In this document: piece by piece, positions 15,815 to 25,123 of the stretch | Position numbering within the stretch: the first letter of the stretch is position 1 | Layout: each line of letters opens with the position of its first letter | Assembly (NCBI RefSeq): GCF_002993335.1 | Contig: NZ_PVNS01000003.1 | Coordinates: 1 to 64,000, forward strand | Direction: 5' to 3' | Length of the DNA stretch: 64,000 bases | Source: Alkalicoccus urumqiensis | GTDB taxonomy: Bacteria > Bacillota > Bacilli > Bacillales > Salisediminibacteriaceae | Notes under the pieces: generated by a model | The model's input: only the letters and a program-made list of their open reading frames with translations | Database searches by the model: none | What the model was told of the DNA's origin: nothing | Made by a program: the position numbers and the translations under genes

Positions 15815-16498
15815 ATGGACATTTTACACGTAGAAAACCTGTCGAAGGTGTACGGCAGCGGCGATACCGCCGTCAAGGCGCTCGACAACATCTCTTTCAG
15901 CATCAAAAAAGGCGAATTCACCGCTATTATCGGGCCGTCCGGCTCGGGAAAATCGACGCTGCTTCACCTTCTCGGCGGCGTCGACCGTCCGACATCAGGA
16001 AAGGTCATCGTCGATCAGACGGACATTTACAGCCTGGACGAAACCCAGCTCGCCATTTTCCGGCGCCGGCAGATCGGGCTCATTTACCAGTTTTACAACC
16101 TGATCCCGATTTTGACGGTGAAGGAGAACATGACGCTTCCGGTGCTTCTGGACCAGCATGAGGTGGAAGAAAAGCACCTGCAGGACATCATCACCGCGCT
16201 CGGGCTCCAGGACCGGCTCGACCACCTGCCGAACCAGCTCTCCGGCGGCCAGCAGCAGCGCGTCTCGATCGGACGGGCGCTCATCAGCCATCCGACGGTC
16301 ATGCTTGCCGATGAGCCGACCGGCAACCTCGACAGCAGAAACAGCCACGAAATTATGGACCTGTTGAAGATGTTTAACAAAACCTTCAACCAGACGCTCG
16401 TCGTCATTACCCATGACGAGCAGATTGCGCTGCAGGCGGACCGCGTCATCGCGATTGAAGACGGCGTGATTGCCAAAGATGAGGTTCTCCGGCCATGA
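15815..16498 (+). CDS. ABC transporter ATP-binding protein, BceA/MacB type
   Basis: 227 residues, the usual length for LolD/BceA-type ATPases. Walker A GPSGSGKST (about 40-48), Q-loop IYQFYNLIP, signature LSGGQQQR, Walker B VMLADEPTGNLD and switch VITHD. ATG 15815 is 8 bp after GGAGGG. The gene overlaps its permease by 4 bp (ATGA). With the neighbouring two-component pair it forms a Bce-like module that would detect and counter cell-wall-active peptides by freeing their lipid target. Confidence 0.92.
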   Translation: MDILHVENLSKVYGSGDTAVKALDNISFSIKKGEFTAIIGPSGSGKSTLLHLLGGVDRPTSGKVIVDQTDIYSLDETQLAIFRRRQIGLIYQFYNLIPILTVKENMTLPVLLDQHEVEEKHLQDIITALGLQDRLDHLPNQLSGGQQQRVSIGRALISHPTVMLADEPTGNLDSRNSHEIMDLLKMFNKTFNQTLVVITHDEQIALQADRVIAIEDGVIAKDEVLRP

Positions 16499-19080
16499 AT
16501 ATCATCAACCAGCTGACGCTCCGTCACTTAAAGCAGAACCGGCGGCGGACGCTCGTCACCATTTTCGGTACAATCATTTCCGCGGCCATGATCACTGCTG
16601 TAGCCACGCTCATCATCTCGTTTATCGACCTGCTCGAGCGCCAGCACATTCATGACCACGGCGAGTGGCACGTGCAGTACGCAGACATCCAGGCGCATCA
16701 GGCCGAGGCGGTCCGCAGCGATGAGGCAACGGACGAACTGATCCTCTCGCGCGACCGCGGCTATGCAGTGTTCGAAGCGAGCACGAACCGCTACAAGCCG
16801 TATGTTTTCGTCCGTGAGCTGAATGAGAGCGGGCTCGACCGGATGCCGCTTTCCGTCCAGGAGGGGAGGCTCCCGGAAGCGCCCGGGGAAATCGTCCTCT
16901 CCGAAGAAGTCATGAAGGCGGAAGAAGCATACGCCATTGGCGGAACAGCCTCCTTCGACGTCGGCCGGCGCGTGCTGCTCGATGAGCCGGACACGCCGGC
17001 TGATCAGGAGATGGGACTGCACGTCGTAGACGATGAGCGGAGAGAGGAGATCCGCGGCACCAGGGAAGAAATGTACACCATCGTCGGCGTCATCGACCGC
17101 CCGCTGTGGGAGCCGTCCTGGTCGCCGGGGTATACCGCGGTGACGTACATGGATGACAACTCTCTCGCCGGAACCGGCGCCGTGAACGGGCTCGTGCTGT
17201 TAAACGACGTGGACCGGTCGCTGTATGACCATGCCTACGAGGTGGCCGACGAAGCGAACATCAATCCGGAGACGGTGAGCTTCAATCAGGAGCTGCTCCG
17301 CTTTATGGGAGTTTCGAACAACGAAAACATCCAGACGACGATGTATTCCCTGGCAGCTATCATTATGGGGATCATTCTCTTCGGCTCCGTGGCGCTTATT
17401 TACAACGCATTTGCCATTTCCGTTTCCGAACGTGCGCGGCATCTCGGCATGCTCGCAAGCGTCGGCGCGACGAAAAAACAGAAGCGCAACTCGGTGTTTT
17501 TCGAAGGAGCAGTCATCGGTCTGATCAGCATTCCGATCGGCGTGATTTCAGGGATCGGCGGCATGGCCGTGACGTTCTGGTTTGTGAACCGGCTTCTGAG
17601 CGAAGCGCTGAATGTCTCCGTGCCGCTTCTCGTCCGCGTCACACCGGGCATGCTGCTGACGGCGGCTGGGATTTCGGCACTGACGATTTTCATCTCCACG
17701 TACCTGCCGGCGCGGAAAGCGTCGAAAATAGCAGCGATCGATGCGATCCGGCAGACGAACGAGGTGAAATTGACGACAAAACAGGTTCGCAGCTCCCCGT
17801 TGACGCGCAGGCTGTTCGGCTTTGAAGGCGAGATTGGATTAAAGAACATGAAACGGAACAAACGAAAGTACCGGGTGACGGTGTTTTCGCTCGTCGTCAG
17901 TATCATTCTGTTCCTGTCTGTCTCCTCCTTTACCGATGCGCTCACAAAATCGATGACGCTCTCGCAGGAGGAGCTGAACTATGATATTCAGGTCAGTCTG
18001 AATGACGCGGACGAGGATTTCACCGAAGCGGTCACGTCGCTCGAGGAAGTGACGAGTGCGGCGGTCGTGAACGAAACCTTCTACTCTGCGATGGTGGAGG
18101 AGGAGCATCTGGCAGCGCCGCTTCAGGAGCAGGTAAGCGAAGCGCCGGATCTGTTGGAGGATGGTCGTTTTCCCCACTTTGTCAATGTGTATGGGCTGGA
18201 TGAATCGTCCCTTGCGGCGTATGCCGAAACGATCGGCGTGGACGTGGAGGCGCTCGCTCCGGGGGAGGACCTCCCGGCGGTACTCATCGATACGATGGTA
18301 TATGAGACGGGGACACCGACGCGGCGCGTGGAGGCGGCACCGATCCAGGCGTCGGTGGGCCGCACGCTGGAGCTGTACGCGGAGGACATGGAGACCGGTG
18401 ACAGGCTGCCGGCAGGAGAGGTGACGATGGCGGCGCTGACCGGGGAGCTGCCGACCGGGGTGATGACCGGCGGGCCCGGCCAGCTGGCGCTGATCGTGTC
18501 CGAGGAGGTGTTCGAGGACTTGACGGTGGAGGAAAGCGTTGAGACGACGTCGTATTTGTACGTGGAGAGCACGGATCCAGAGAAGACGCAGGAGGACATC
18601 GAGGCGCTGTCGGACTCGTACCTGTCGATCTACAACGTGCATACGTCGCGCGAAGGGCAGGAGCAGCTCGTCCTCCTCGTCCAGGTGTTCACGTACGGCT
18701 TCATTGCACTGATTACGCTCATTTCTGTGGCGAATATTTTCAACACGATTTCGACGAGCATTGCGCTGAGAAAACGGGAATTTGCGATGCTGCAGTCGAT
18801 CGGCATGACGCCGGCGTCGTTCCGGAAGATGATCCACTACGAGAGCATTTTCTACGGATTGAAGGCGCTGCTATACGGCCTTCCGGTCAGCATCGGCATC
18901 ATGTATCTCATCCACCAGTCGGTGAACACGACGTTTGTTTACAGCTTTACCCTGCCGTGGCTGAGCATGCTCTACGCAGCGGCTGCCGTGTTCGCCGTCG
19001 TCGGCGCATCGATGCTGTATGCCACCGCGAAGATCAAGAAGGAAAATATTATCGACACGTTGAAGCAGGAGAATATTTAA
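16495..19080 (+). CDS. FtsX-domain ABC permease, unusually large BceB-like partner
   Basis: 861 residues with an N-terminal helix, an extracytoplasmic domain (about 50-270), three helices including the conserved ASVGATKKQ motif, a further helix near 440-460 starting the second half, a second acidic extracytoplasmic domain (about 470-710) and three C-terminal helices with MLQSIGMTP. So it is a duplicated FtsX architecture with two outer domains, longer than classic BceB (about 650 residues, one outer domain). Both outer domains are rich in Asp/Glu, in line with a salt-adapted host. ATGA overlap with the ATPase gene. Confidence 0.88.
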   Translation: MNIINQLTLRHLKQNRRRTLVTIFGTIISAAMITAVATLIISFIDLLERQHIHDHGEWHVQYADIQAHQAEAVRSDEATDELILSRDRGYAVFEASTNRYKPYVFVRELNESGLDRMPLSVQEGRLPEAPGEIVLSEEVMKAEEAYAIGGTASFDVGRRVLLDEPDTPADQEMGLHVVDDERREEIRGTREEMYTIVGVIDRPLWEPSWSPGYTAVTYMDDNSLAGTGAVNGLVLLNDVDRSLYDHAYEVADEANINPETVSFNQELLRFMGVSNNENIQTTMYSLAAIIMGIILFGSVALIYNAFAISVSERARHLGMLASVGATKKQKRNSVFFEGAVIGLISIPIGVISGIGGMAVTFWFVNRLLSEALNVSVPLLVRVTPGMLLTAAGISALTIFISTYLPARKASKIAAIDAIRQTNEVKLTTKQVRSSPLTRRLFGFEGEIGLKNMKRNKRKYRVTVFSLVVSIILFLSVSSFTDALTKSMTLSQEELNYDIQVSLNDADEDFTEAVTSLEEVTSAAVVNETFYSAMVEEEHLAAPLQEQVSEAPDLLEDGRFPHFVNVYGLDESSLAAYAETIGVDVEALAPGEDLPAVLIDTMVYETGTPTRRVEAAPIQASVGRTLELYAEDMETGDRLPAGEVTMAALTGELPTGVMTGGPGQLALIVSEEVFEDLTVEESVETTSYLYVESTDPEKTQEDIEALSDSYLSIYNVHTSREGQEQLVLLVQVFTYGFIALITLISVANIFNTISTSIALRKREFAMLQSIGMTPASFRKMIHYESIFYGLKALLYGLPVSIGIMYLIHQSVNTTFVYSFTLPWLSMLYAAAAVFAVVGASMLYATAKIKKENIIDTLKQENI

Positions 19081-19090
19081 CCGCAGGAAG

Positions 19091-19120
19091 CGCCTCTTTT
19101 TTCGGAAAGGGGCGTTTTTT
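19091..19120 (+). terminator. Rho-independent terminator of the Bce-like operon
   Basis: CGCCTCTTT pairs with AAAGGGGCG (one wobble) and is followed by TTTTTT, 10 bp after the permease stop. Confidence 0.8.
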
Positions 19121-19193
19121 CGCTGCAGTCAGCTGAGGCCCTGCACCCAGCAGGCGGTTGTTGTCATTGGCAGAAGCCGACCACTCATACAGA

Positions 19194-19221
19194 AAGCCCT
19201 CACCAAAAATGGTAAGGGCTT
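19194..19221. terminator. Stem-loop before the XRE gene, probably bidirectional
   Basis: AAGCCCTCACC and GGTAAGGGCTT form an 11-bp stem with one mismatch; TTCTTTTTCTT follows on the plus strand. On the minus strand it lies 32 bp past the stop of the XRE regulator. Confidence 0.55.
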
Positions 19222-19253
19222 CTTTTTCTTCTGGTTGTCCCAGCCTGTTGTTA

Positions 19254-19544
19254 TTATAACGATACTTTATCATTCGTATCCGTTGGATGCTCTCCAATGG
19301 AAAAGGTCGTGTGCAGTACGTTAGCAATGGCTAATAATGTGGAGACTTGAGGGACGGTGATCCCCGCTTCAATCCGGCCGATCGTTGATTTAGGTTTGCC
19401 AATCGCATCGGCGAGTGCCTGCTGCGACAACCCTTGTTGCTGCCGTTTCGTTTTGATGGCTGCTGCCAGCGCTGCTTCCTGCTTTAACCGATCAATATGC
19501 GCTTTTCCTACAACTTGTTCATAGTTGTTGAATGCATGACTCAT
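19254..19544 (-). CDS. XRE-family helix-turn-helix regulator (antitoxin-like)
   Basis: 96 residues. The centre is a Cro/C1 helix-turn-helix (LSQQALADAIGKPKSTIGRIEAG, residues about 48-70, quoted in part). ATG at 19544 follows GAGGAGAAG by 7 bp; a longer reading frame upstream has no ribosome site. The N-terminal helical segment before the HTH resembles HigA-type antitoxins. No toxin gene is adjacent on the same strand; the divergent Fic gene 450 bp away is the nearest candidate partner. The inverted repeat at 19616-19635 in the divergent region may be its operator. Confidence 0.8.
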   Translation of the reverse strand: MSHAFNNYEQVVGKAHIDRLKQEAALAAAIKTKRQQQGLSQQALADAIGKPKSTIGRIEAGITVPQVSTLLAIANVLHTTFSIGEHPTDTNDKVSL

Positions 19545-19615
19545 GGATATCTTCTCCTCTATTTTAAAGGCCACTGTAATCTTTTTACATTTGTTCCGCA
19601 GTTATTATATTTATA

Positions 19616-19635
19616 TGATAGCACATAAGCTATCA
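19616..19635. promoter_or_regulatory. Inverted repeat in the XRE-Fic divergent region
   Basis: TGATAGC-acataa-GCTATCA, 72 bp upstream of the XRE start codon and just before a ribosome site on the plus strand. Size and position fit an operator for an XRE dimer. Confidence 0.45.
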
Positions 19636-19649
19636 CAAAGGAGAGTATT

Positions 19650-19769
19650 ATGGTGATAGATATTCGTGTCAGGAGACCATATCTGCCGGAGCAGGGATTG
19701 GTTTTGGAGCAGAGGGCCGCCGGGATGGACTGCCGTGCGGCGTGTGCAGACCGCCACAGCATTTTCTAA
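19650..19769 (+). CDS. Possible 39-aa small ORF
   Basis: ATG 19650 follows AAAGGAGAG with ideal spacing and reads 39 residues to TAA at 19767. It is basic in its first ten residues and has three cysteines, without a membrane segment. It starts immediately after the inverted repeat at 19616-19635, divergent from the XRE gene. Either a real small protein or a decayed gene start; no homology recognised. Confidence 0.3.
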   Translation: MVIDIRVRRPYLPEQGLVLEQRAAGMDCRAACADRHSIF

Positions 19770-19930
19770 CGTTACCACGGCCAGTCTGGAGACCGCAGCA
19801 GATTCTTTTTGCACCCGACCGGCAGGAGAGACTGATCAATAAGTTTATAAACAATAATAAATTTAAATAAAAACCGGTATATTGAAGAATATATGTACCG
19901 ATAAAGGAAAAAAAGAGAAAAAATTTTATT

Positions 19931-19981
19931 TGAAATAATAAAATACAGTGTATAATTTAAAAAAAGCTGTTTTTTTAAATG
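19931..19981 (+). promoter_or_regulatory. Promoter-like site and AT hairpin in front of fic
   Basis: TTGAAA (19931-19936) and TATAAT (19952-19957) are spaced by only 15 bp. The -10 overlaps a perfect 11-bp inverted repeat, ATTTAAAAAAA-gctg-TTTTTTTAAAT (19956-19981), ending at the GGAGGTGG ribosome site of fic. The hairpin could dampen translation or be a repressor site. The segment 19820-19990 is strikingly AT-rich. Confidence 0.4.
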
Positions 19982-19997
19982 GAGGTGGTGAAAAAGG

Positions 19998-21254
19998 ATG
20001 GAATATGAGCGGTTATCGAAGGTTTTTTATAAAAAAGGGAACGAGGCTTATCAGGAAGAAATAAAGAAACGCAGAGAAAACTATGGAAGTTTTGACACAG
20101 GGCTGAAAATAAGAGGCTTTCGAAAAGGGAAAAAAATGCCGGAGTCCTATGGGTTGTTTTACGTCAATGTCCCTTCATTAATGATATTGAATAACCGAGT
20201 ACTCTTAAACAGCTCCAACATAACTTCCCTCATTGCCCGTCTGCCTGCTTTTGTAGTGGAGCCTTACTTTCATAAGTTGATTGTCAACGAAGCGCAGAGT
20301 AATAATGCGGTCGAAGGCGTGCGCAGCACGAAGAACGAACTGAAAGAGGCGCTCACCGATGTCCTTCAATCTGAAGCGAAGCGCAGGCGGTTTAACGGCT
20401 TGATGAAGACGTATTTGTTCATTGACACGATCAAGCCATTTAGGGAAGCTCGTGATTTCCGCAGTCTCTATGATGAGCTGGTTTCTGGAGAAATCGAAAG
20501 CGGGGACGAACCGGATGGTGTTCTCTTTCGGAATGGGTATGTAGAAGTAAACGATGGAACGAAAACCACACACATCGGCCTTCTTTCGGAAGTTGAAATT
20601 ATGGAGGGGCTGAACTCCCTCATTCAATTTTTAGAAGATGACAGGCAGCCGGAACTTTACCGCTTTATGGCAGCTCACTACTATTATGAATATATCCACC
20701 CTTTTTATGATGGCAATGGAAGGACTGGAAGGCTTCTGGTTGGAAGTTATGTATCCAAGTATTTGGAGAAGTATTCTGCCGTCGTGTTTTCCTATATGGT
20801 GAACAAAAATAAATCGACGTATTATAAAGCGCTGGAAACCATACCGGACCCGTTGAACCAGGGGGAAATAACCTTTTATCTGATGGACATGCTGCAGCTG
20901 CTGGCACAGGGACAGGAAGAAGTAATCGACGATTTAGAGATGAACGCAGCGAAAATGGAGCGTATTGAGGCGTTTTTTCAAAGCGGGGGCGGGCCGGAAA
21001 AGAAAGAGGAAGCCGAGCTTCTGCGTCTGATGACATACATGCATGTGTTTGTAGAAGAAGATGAACCGCATACGTTGAAGTCCTTAATGAACCTCTCCGG
21101 CCACTCCCGTTACAAAGTAGAGCAGGCGGCCAGCCGTCTCGAAGCGGAGGGGGCCGTTCATCTTACGAATCACCGGCCGAAATCGTATCGAGTGTCAGAA
21201 ACCTGGCTTAACCAGGTGTTTGAATCTGAAAAAACGGACATCAACCACGTATAA
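19998..21254 (+). CDS. Fic domain protein (AMPylator) with C-terminal winged helix
   Basis: 418 residues. The Fic core motif HPFYDGNGRTGR begins at His234, the catalytic base, so the enzyme should be active in transferring AMP or another nucleotide moiety to protein hydroxyls. An N-terminal inhibitory helix with NNAVEG (Glu106) fits class II Fic proteins that self-inhibit in cis. The last 90 residues look like a winged helix (SGHSRYKVEQAASRLEAEG). ATG 19998 follows GGAGGTGG. Targets unknown. The XRE regulator encoded divergently may control it. Confidence 0.9.
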   Translation: MEYERLSKVFYKKGNEAYQEEIKKRRENYGSFDTGLKIRGFRKGKKMPESYGLFYVNVPSLMILNNRVLLNSSNITSLIARLPAFVVEPYFHKLIVNEAQSNNAVEGVRSTKNELKEALTDVLQSEAKRRRFNGLMKTYLFIDTIKPFREARDFRSLYDELVSGEIESGDEPDGVLFRNGYVEVNDGTKTTHIGLLSEVEIMEGLNSLIQFLEDDRQPELYRFMAAHYYYEYIHPFYDGNGRTGRLLVGSYVSKYLEKYSAVVFSYMVNKNKSTYYKALETIPDPLNQGEITFYLMDMLQLLAQGQEEVIDDLEMNAAKMERIEAFFQSGGGPEKKEEAELLRLMTYMHVFVEEDEPHTLKSLMNLSGHSRYKVEQAASRLEAEGAVHLTNHRPKSYRVSETWLNQVFESEKTDINHV

Positions 21255-21429
21255 TAGTTACTTCACTGGAGGCGGTATAGATGACAGATGCATCCGCGCA
21301 GTCGTTAGGGAGGACGATGAAACGATGCCGCTGCGTGAAACACACCTCCGGATCGTCCCCCCGAAAAAGTGCGTAAGAATCACTCACACGTGACGATTAC
21401 ATGTATTTTCAATCATGACAACAAAAAAA

Positions 21430-21456
21430 GAAGCGGCGGCAGCCGCTTCCTTTTTA
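21430..21456 (-). terminator. Terminator of the GlsB-like gene
   Basis: GAAGCGGC-ggca-GCCGCTTC with A/T tracts on both sides (TTTTTTTGT on the minus strand), so it can work in either direction. It lies 11 bp past the minus-strand stop. Confidence 0.8.
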
Positions 21457-21466
21457 TCAAGCAATA

Positions 21467-21727
21467 CTATGCTTTTTTCTTACCGGCTACAGCTTTCATC
21501 ACGAATGAAACAATAAGAATCAAGATGATAGCACCTAATATACCGCCGACAATACTAATACCGCCGACTGACGGTCCAATATCCAACCCGAGCGAGTTAC
21601 CGATCGATGCACCGACAAGACCGGCAATAATATTACCAATAATACCAAGAGGCATATCTTTACCAAGAACCACTCCAGCAAGCCATCCAATAATACCTCC
21701 AACAATCAACGTAATAATCCAACCCAT
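21467..21727 (-). CDS. GlsB/YeaQ/YmgE family membrane protein
   Basis: 86 residues with three glycine-rich membrane segments (IVGGIIGWLAGVVLG, IGNIIAGLVGA, GGISIVGGILGAIILILIV, quoted in parts) and a KKK tail. The spacing of small residues matches the transglycosylase-associated (GlsB/YeaQ) family, small stress-linked inner-membrane proteins of unknown biochemical function. Ribosome site AGGAGGT precedes the ATG. Monocistronic, with its own terminator. Confidence 0.9.
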   Translation of the reverse strand: MGWIITLIVGGIIGWLAGVVLGKDMPLGIIGNIIAGLVGASIGNSLGLDIGPSVGGISIVGGILGAIILILIVSFVMKAVAGKKKA

Positions 21728-21930
21728 TTGATGACCTCCTATCGAAAAGTTTTAAAGTGAAAAGAATGAACGGTCTTCCCTACCTCAGCTGAGAAAATTT
21801 TAATCATTGACCTATCATTTTTCATCTTTACTTGTATATTCCATTTCATGAAAGAAAATAAACCTTTTCATTCGGGAAATGACCAACCTGTATTTACCGC
21901 AGGCCGAACCCGCCCGGCGCTGACACAAAA

Positions 21931-21965
21931 AAGCTGCCTGCCGGCAATGAACCGGCAGGCAGCTT
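21931..21965 (-). terminator. Terminator of the tRNA-dihydrouridine synthase gene
   Basis: Perfect 14-bp stem AAGCTGCCTGCCGG around caatgaa, with a run of six Ts on the minus strand, 12 bp past the stop. Confidence 0.88.
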
Positions 21966-21976
21966 GTCATTTCTCG

Positions 21977-22978
21977 TTAGTTGGAGTAGGCAAACCCTTT
22001 TTCTTCCTGAAAGCCGTTCGCTTTCTCGAATTCGTCGAGGAGAGCCCGGACGTCGTCGGTGGATTCGGTTTCCATCAGACGGTTCCGGAGCTCGCCGGCG
22101 CCGCGGAAGCCGCGCACGTAAATTTTGAAAAAGCGGCGGAGCGGCTTAAAGAGACGCGGCTCCAGCTCTTCGGAGTACTTGTCGTGCAGATCGAGCTGCA
22201 GCCGCAGCAGATCGAGCAGTTCGGCACTCGTATGCTCTTTCTTTTCCGTTTCAAACGCAAACGGATTGTGGAAAATGCCGCGTCCGATCATGACGCCGTC
22301 GATGCCGTACTTTTCCGCAAGCGCTTCGCCCTGCTGCCGGTCTTCAATATCGCCGTTGATCGTGAGAAGCGTCTCTGGAGCGACCTCGTCGCGGAGCTTT
22401 TTGATTTCCGGAATCAGCTCCCAGTGCGCCGGCACATTGCTCATCTCTTTTTTCGTCCGCAGGTGGATCGACAGGTTCGTAATGTCCTGCTCAAGCAGAT
22501 GCTTCAGCCAGTCGTGCCATTCCTCAACGTACGTATAGCCGAGGCGCGTTTTCACACTGACCGGCAGGCCGCCCGCTTTCGCCGCCTGAATGATCTCGGC
22601 CGCGGTTTTTGGATGGCGGATCAGGCCGGAGCCCTTGCCGTTTGCGGCCACATTCTGCACCGGGCATCCCATGTTAATGTCGACGCCGCGGTAGCCCATT
22701 TCCGCCATGCCGATGCTCATCTGCCGGAAATATTCCGGCTTGTCGCCCCAGATGTGTGCAACGATCGGCTGCTCATCCTCAGTGAACGTGAGCCGCCCCT
22801 TCACGCTGTCCTTGCCGCGCGGGTGACAGTAGCTCTCGGAATTGGTAAACTCAGTAAAAAACACATCCGGCCGCGCCGCCTCGCTGACAACGTGACGAAA
22901 CACGACATCCGTCACCGCCTCCATCGGAGCAAGCACAAAAAACGGCCGCGGCAGCTCATGCCAGAAATTCTCTTTCAT
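21977..22978 (-). CDS. tRNA-dihydrouridine synthase
   Basis: 333 residues, typical DUS length. The FMN barrel motif PMEAVTD is at 18-24, the catalytic Cys105 is in INMGCPVQN, and KTRLGY with the GRGIFHNPF phosphate-binding segment follow. It reduces uridines of tRNA D-loops with NADPH. The helical C-terminal tRNA-binding domain is present (about 250-333). The sequence is closer to the DusC-like branch often annotated simply as tRNA-dihydrouridine synthase in Firmicutes than to DusB. Single gene with its own terminator. Confidence 0.93.
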   Translation of the reverse strand: MKENFWHELPRPFFVLAPMEAVTDVVFRHVVSEAARPDVFFTEFTNSESYCHPRGKDSVKGRLTFTEDEQPIVAHIWGDKPEYFRQMSIGMAEMGYRGVDINMGCPVQNVAANGKGSGLIRHPKTAAEIIQAAKAGGLPVSVKTRLGYTYVEEWHDWLKHLLEQDITNLSIHLRTKKEMSNVPAHWELIPEIKKLRDEVAPETLLTINGDIEDRQQGEALAEKYGIDGVMIGRGIFHNPFAFETEKKEHTSAELLDLLRLQLDLHDKYSEELEPRLFKPLRRFFKIYVRGFRGAGELRNRLMETESTDDVRALLDEFEKANGFQEEKGFAYSN

Positions 22979-23077
22979 CTCTATCGGAACCCTTTCTTTT
23001 TAAAAAATAAGCAGTGCGTATCTTTATATACTTTAGTAGGATTCGCCCAAAAGTGCAAGTAGCAGGGAGGAAGAAAC

Positions 23078-23545
23078 ATGACACGTGCAGACGAGAAACA
23101 CATCCGGAGACTCGCCCCGGAGGAATGGGAGCTGTGTGCCCCCATACGAAAAGGCGGGGAAAACGACGAGCTGGATGCGTGGTTTTTTCAAGAGCTTCTC
23201 ACCGGCAACCGGTACACCTTTGTCTATGTCGAGGAAGGTCGTTTTCTCGGGGAGGTGTCGCTTGTGTTCCGTCACGAGGATCCGGCGTATGCGATTGCGG
23301 GGAAACGGGTGTATGTGTCGCGGATGATCGTGAGGGAGGACTGCCGCGGCCGGGGGATCGGCGGGGCGCTGCTCCGGTTTGTGACCGCGTATGCCGACTC
23401 GCTCGGGTACACAGAGATGGCGCTCGGTGTGGATACGGCGAACACGGCTGCGCGGGCACTGTACGAAAAGCACGGGTTTACGACGGTGCTGTTCCGCGGG
23501 GAGGATGAGGCCGGAGAATATGAGAAACGGTTGAAGCGGATTTAA
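23078..23545 (+). CDS. GNAT-family N-acetyltransferase
   Basis: 155 residues. The acetyl-CoA pyrophosphate-binding motif A is RGRGIGGALL (about 88-97), preceded by the beta strand VSRMIV and followed by ALYEKHGFTTV, the usual motif B end. Ribosome site AGGGAGG before ATG 23078. Substrate cannot be predicted. Convergent with the PTS operon and separated from it by a shared hairpin. Confidence 0.88.
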   Translation: MTRADEKHIRRLAPEEWELCAPIRKGGENDELDAWFFQELLTGNRYTFVYVEEGRFLGEVSLVFRHEDPAYAIAGKRVYVSRMIVREDCRGRGIGGALLRFVTAYADSLGYTEMALGVDTANTAARALYEKHGFTTVLFRGEDEAGEYEKRLKRI

Positions 23546-23549
23546 AAAA

Positions 23550-23585
23550 CAGCTGGAAGCATCGTATCTGCTTCCAGCTGTTTTT
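23550..23585. terminator. Bidirectional terminator between GNAT and mtlA
   Basis: Twelve-bp perfect stem CAGCTGGAAGCA, loop tcgtatc, flanked by AAAAAA and TTTTT, ending both converging genes. Confidence 0.9.
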
Positions 23586-23587
23586 GA

Positions 23588-25039
23588 TTAGGATGCTTCG
23601 TTGGTTTTTTTCAGTCTGTCGAGGAGGTCTTCAAGTTTCGGGTCGCCGATATAGTTGTCGATGGCAATGATCTCATGATCTTTAAAGGACATCTCGGTCC
23701 GGTCGACGAGGTTTTTGTGTACGACGATAATGTCGGAATCCGTCGGTACGTCTTCGATCCGGTAGTGCTTTACTTCGATGCCGTCGATGTTCTGCTTGGA
23801 TAGCTTTTTACGGAACGTTGTTGCACCGAGTGCACTGCTTCCGGCACCGGCATCACAGGCAAAGGAAATTTTGCTTACTTCTTTCGCTGGTGCTGCTTCT
23901 TCAGAAGCAAACGCCTGCTTTCCTTCTGCTTTCATGGACTTCGATTTTTCGATCGATTCATTCAGTGCGTCATCGTCCTGATCGGAGCGGCGGTCCAGCT
24001 TCAGGATGATGGACGTGACGATGAACGAAACGATGGTAGCAACAAGGACACCGGCGATGATACCGATAAAGCTTCCGCGAGGTGTCAGTGCCAGGTAAGC
24101 AAAGATGGAGCCCGGGCTTGGTCCTGCAACCAGACCTGCATCAAACAGCTGGAACGTGGCAATACCGGACATACCGCCTGCGATGACACCAAGAATGGTC
24201 AGCGGCTTCATCAGGACGTACGGGAAATACAGCTCGTGAATCCCGCCGAAGAAATGGATGACAATCGCACCGGGAGCAGTTCTCCGCGCGATTTTGTTTC
24301 CGAAAAATGTATAGGCGAGAAGCAGTCCGAGACCCGGTCCCGGGTTGGAAGCGACGGTGAAGTAAATCGACTTTCCTGCATTCACCGACTCCTGCAGGCC
24401 GAGCGGGTAGTAGATCCCCTGGTCGATCACGTTGTTTAAGAAAAGTACTTTTGCCGGTTCGTTGATTAACGAGAGAAGCGGCAGGAATCCGGTCGCAACC
24501 AGTGCTTCAATAGCCACTGTTACACCGCCGTTGGCTGCTTCGATGACCGGTCCGATCACTGTGTAGGAAAGCAGCATCAGGAAGAAGCCTAAGATCCCGA
24601 TGGAAAAGTTGTTGATGATCATCTCAAACCCTGCTGGAATTTTATGTTCGATCAGGCTGTCGAACTTTTTAATCAGCAGGCCGCCCAGTGGACCGATAAT
24701 CATGGCTCCGAGGAACATGGGAATATCTGCGCCGATAATCAGCCCCATCGCACCGATGGAACCCATGACAGCTCCCCGCTGTCCGCCGACCATCCGTCCG
24801 CCGGTATAAGCGAGCAGAAGGGGCAGAAGATAGTCGATCGTCGGGCCGACCAGTTCAGCCATATACTCGTTCGGAATCCAGCCGGTTGGGATAAAGAGGG
24901 CGGTGACAATCCCCCAGGCAATAAAGGCACCGATATTCGGAAGGACCATATTCGTTAAAAACCCGCCGAATGCCTGAACTTTCGCCCGTGCCGACGACTT
25001 TGGTGCGGAAGTTTCCGCCTGCGCTAATGGTGTGGACAT
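23588..25039 (-). CDS. mtlA: PTS mannitol-type transporter, EIICB
   Basis: 483 residues: an EIIC membrane domain (about 1-345) with MtlA hallmarks including GGIHELYFPYVLM, a charged linker, and an EIIB domain starting near 385 with phospho-accepting Cys395 in CDAGAGSS. It imports and phosphorylates mannitol or a related hexitol. EIIA is encoded 84 bp upstream as a separate protein, as in Bacillus. Last gene of the minus-strand operon running from 28052. Specificity for mannitol is inferred from family and from mtlD. Confidence 0.93.
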   Translation of the reverse strand: MSTPLAQAETSAPKSSARAKVQAFGGFLTNMVLPNIGAFIAWGIVTALFIPTGWIPNEYMAELVGPTIDYLLPLLLAYTGGRMVGGQRGAVMGSIGAMGLIIGADIPMFLGAMIIGPLGGLLIKKFDSLIEHKIPAGFEMIINNFSIGILGFFLMLLSYTVIGPVIEAANGGVTVAIEALVATGFLPLLSLINEPAKVLFLNNVIDQGIYYPLGLQESVNAGKSIYFTVASNPGPGLGLLLAYTFFGNKIARRTAPGAIVIHFFGGIHELYFPYVLMKPLTILGVIAGGMSGIATFQLFDAGLVAGPSPGSIFAYLALTPRGSFIGIIAGVLVATIVSFIVTSIILKLDRRSDQDDDALNESIEKSKSMKAEGKQAFASEEAAPAKEVSKISFACDAGAGSSALGATTFRKKLSKQNIDGIEVKHYRIEDVPTDSDIIVVHKNLVDRTEMSFKDHEIIAIDNYIGDPKLEDLLDRLKKTNEAS

Positions 25040-25123
25040 AGCTTTTCACCCTTTCAGGAAAGTAGTTTTTGAAACAGAGAAACGGTTATTTTGTAAGCGG
25101 TTAAATTATTTTCTACGCTGAAG

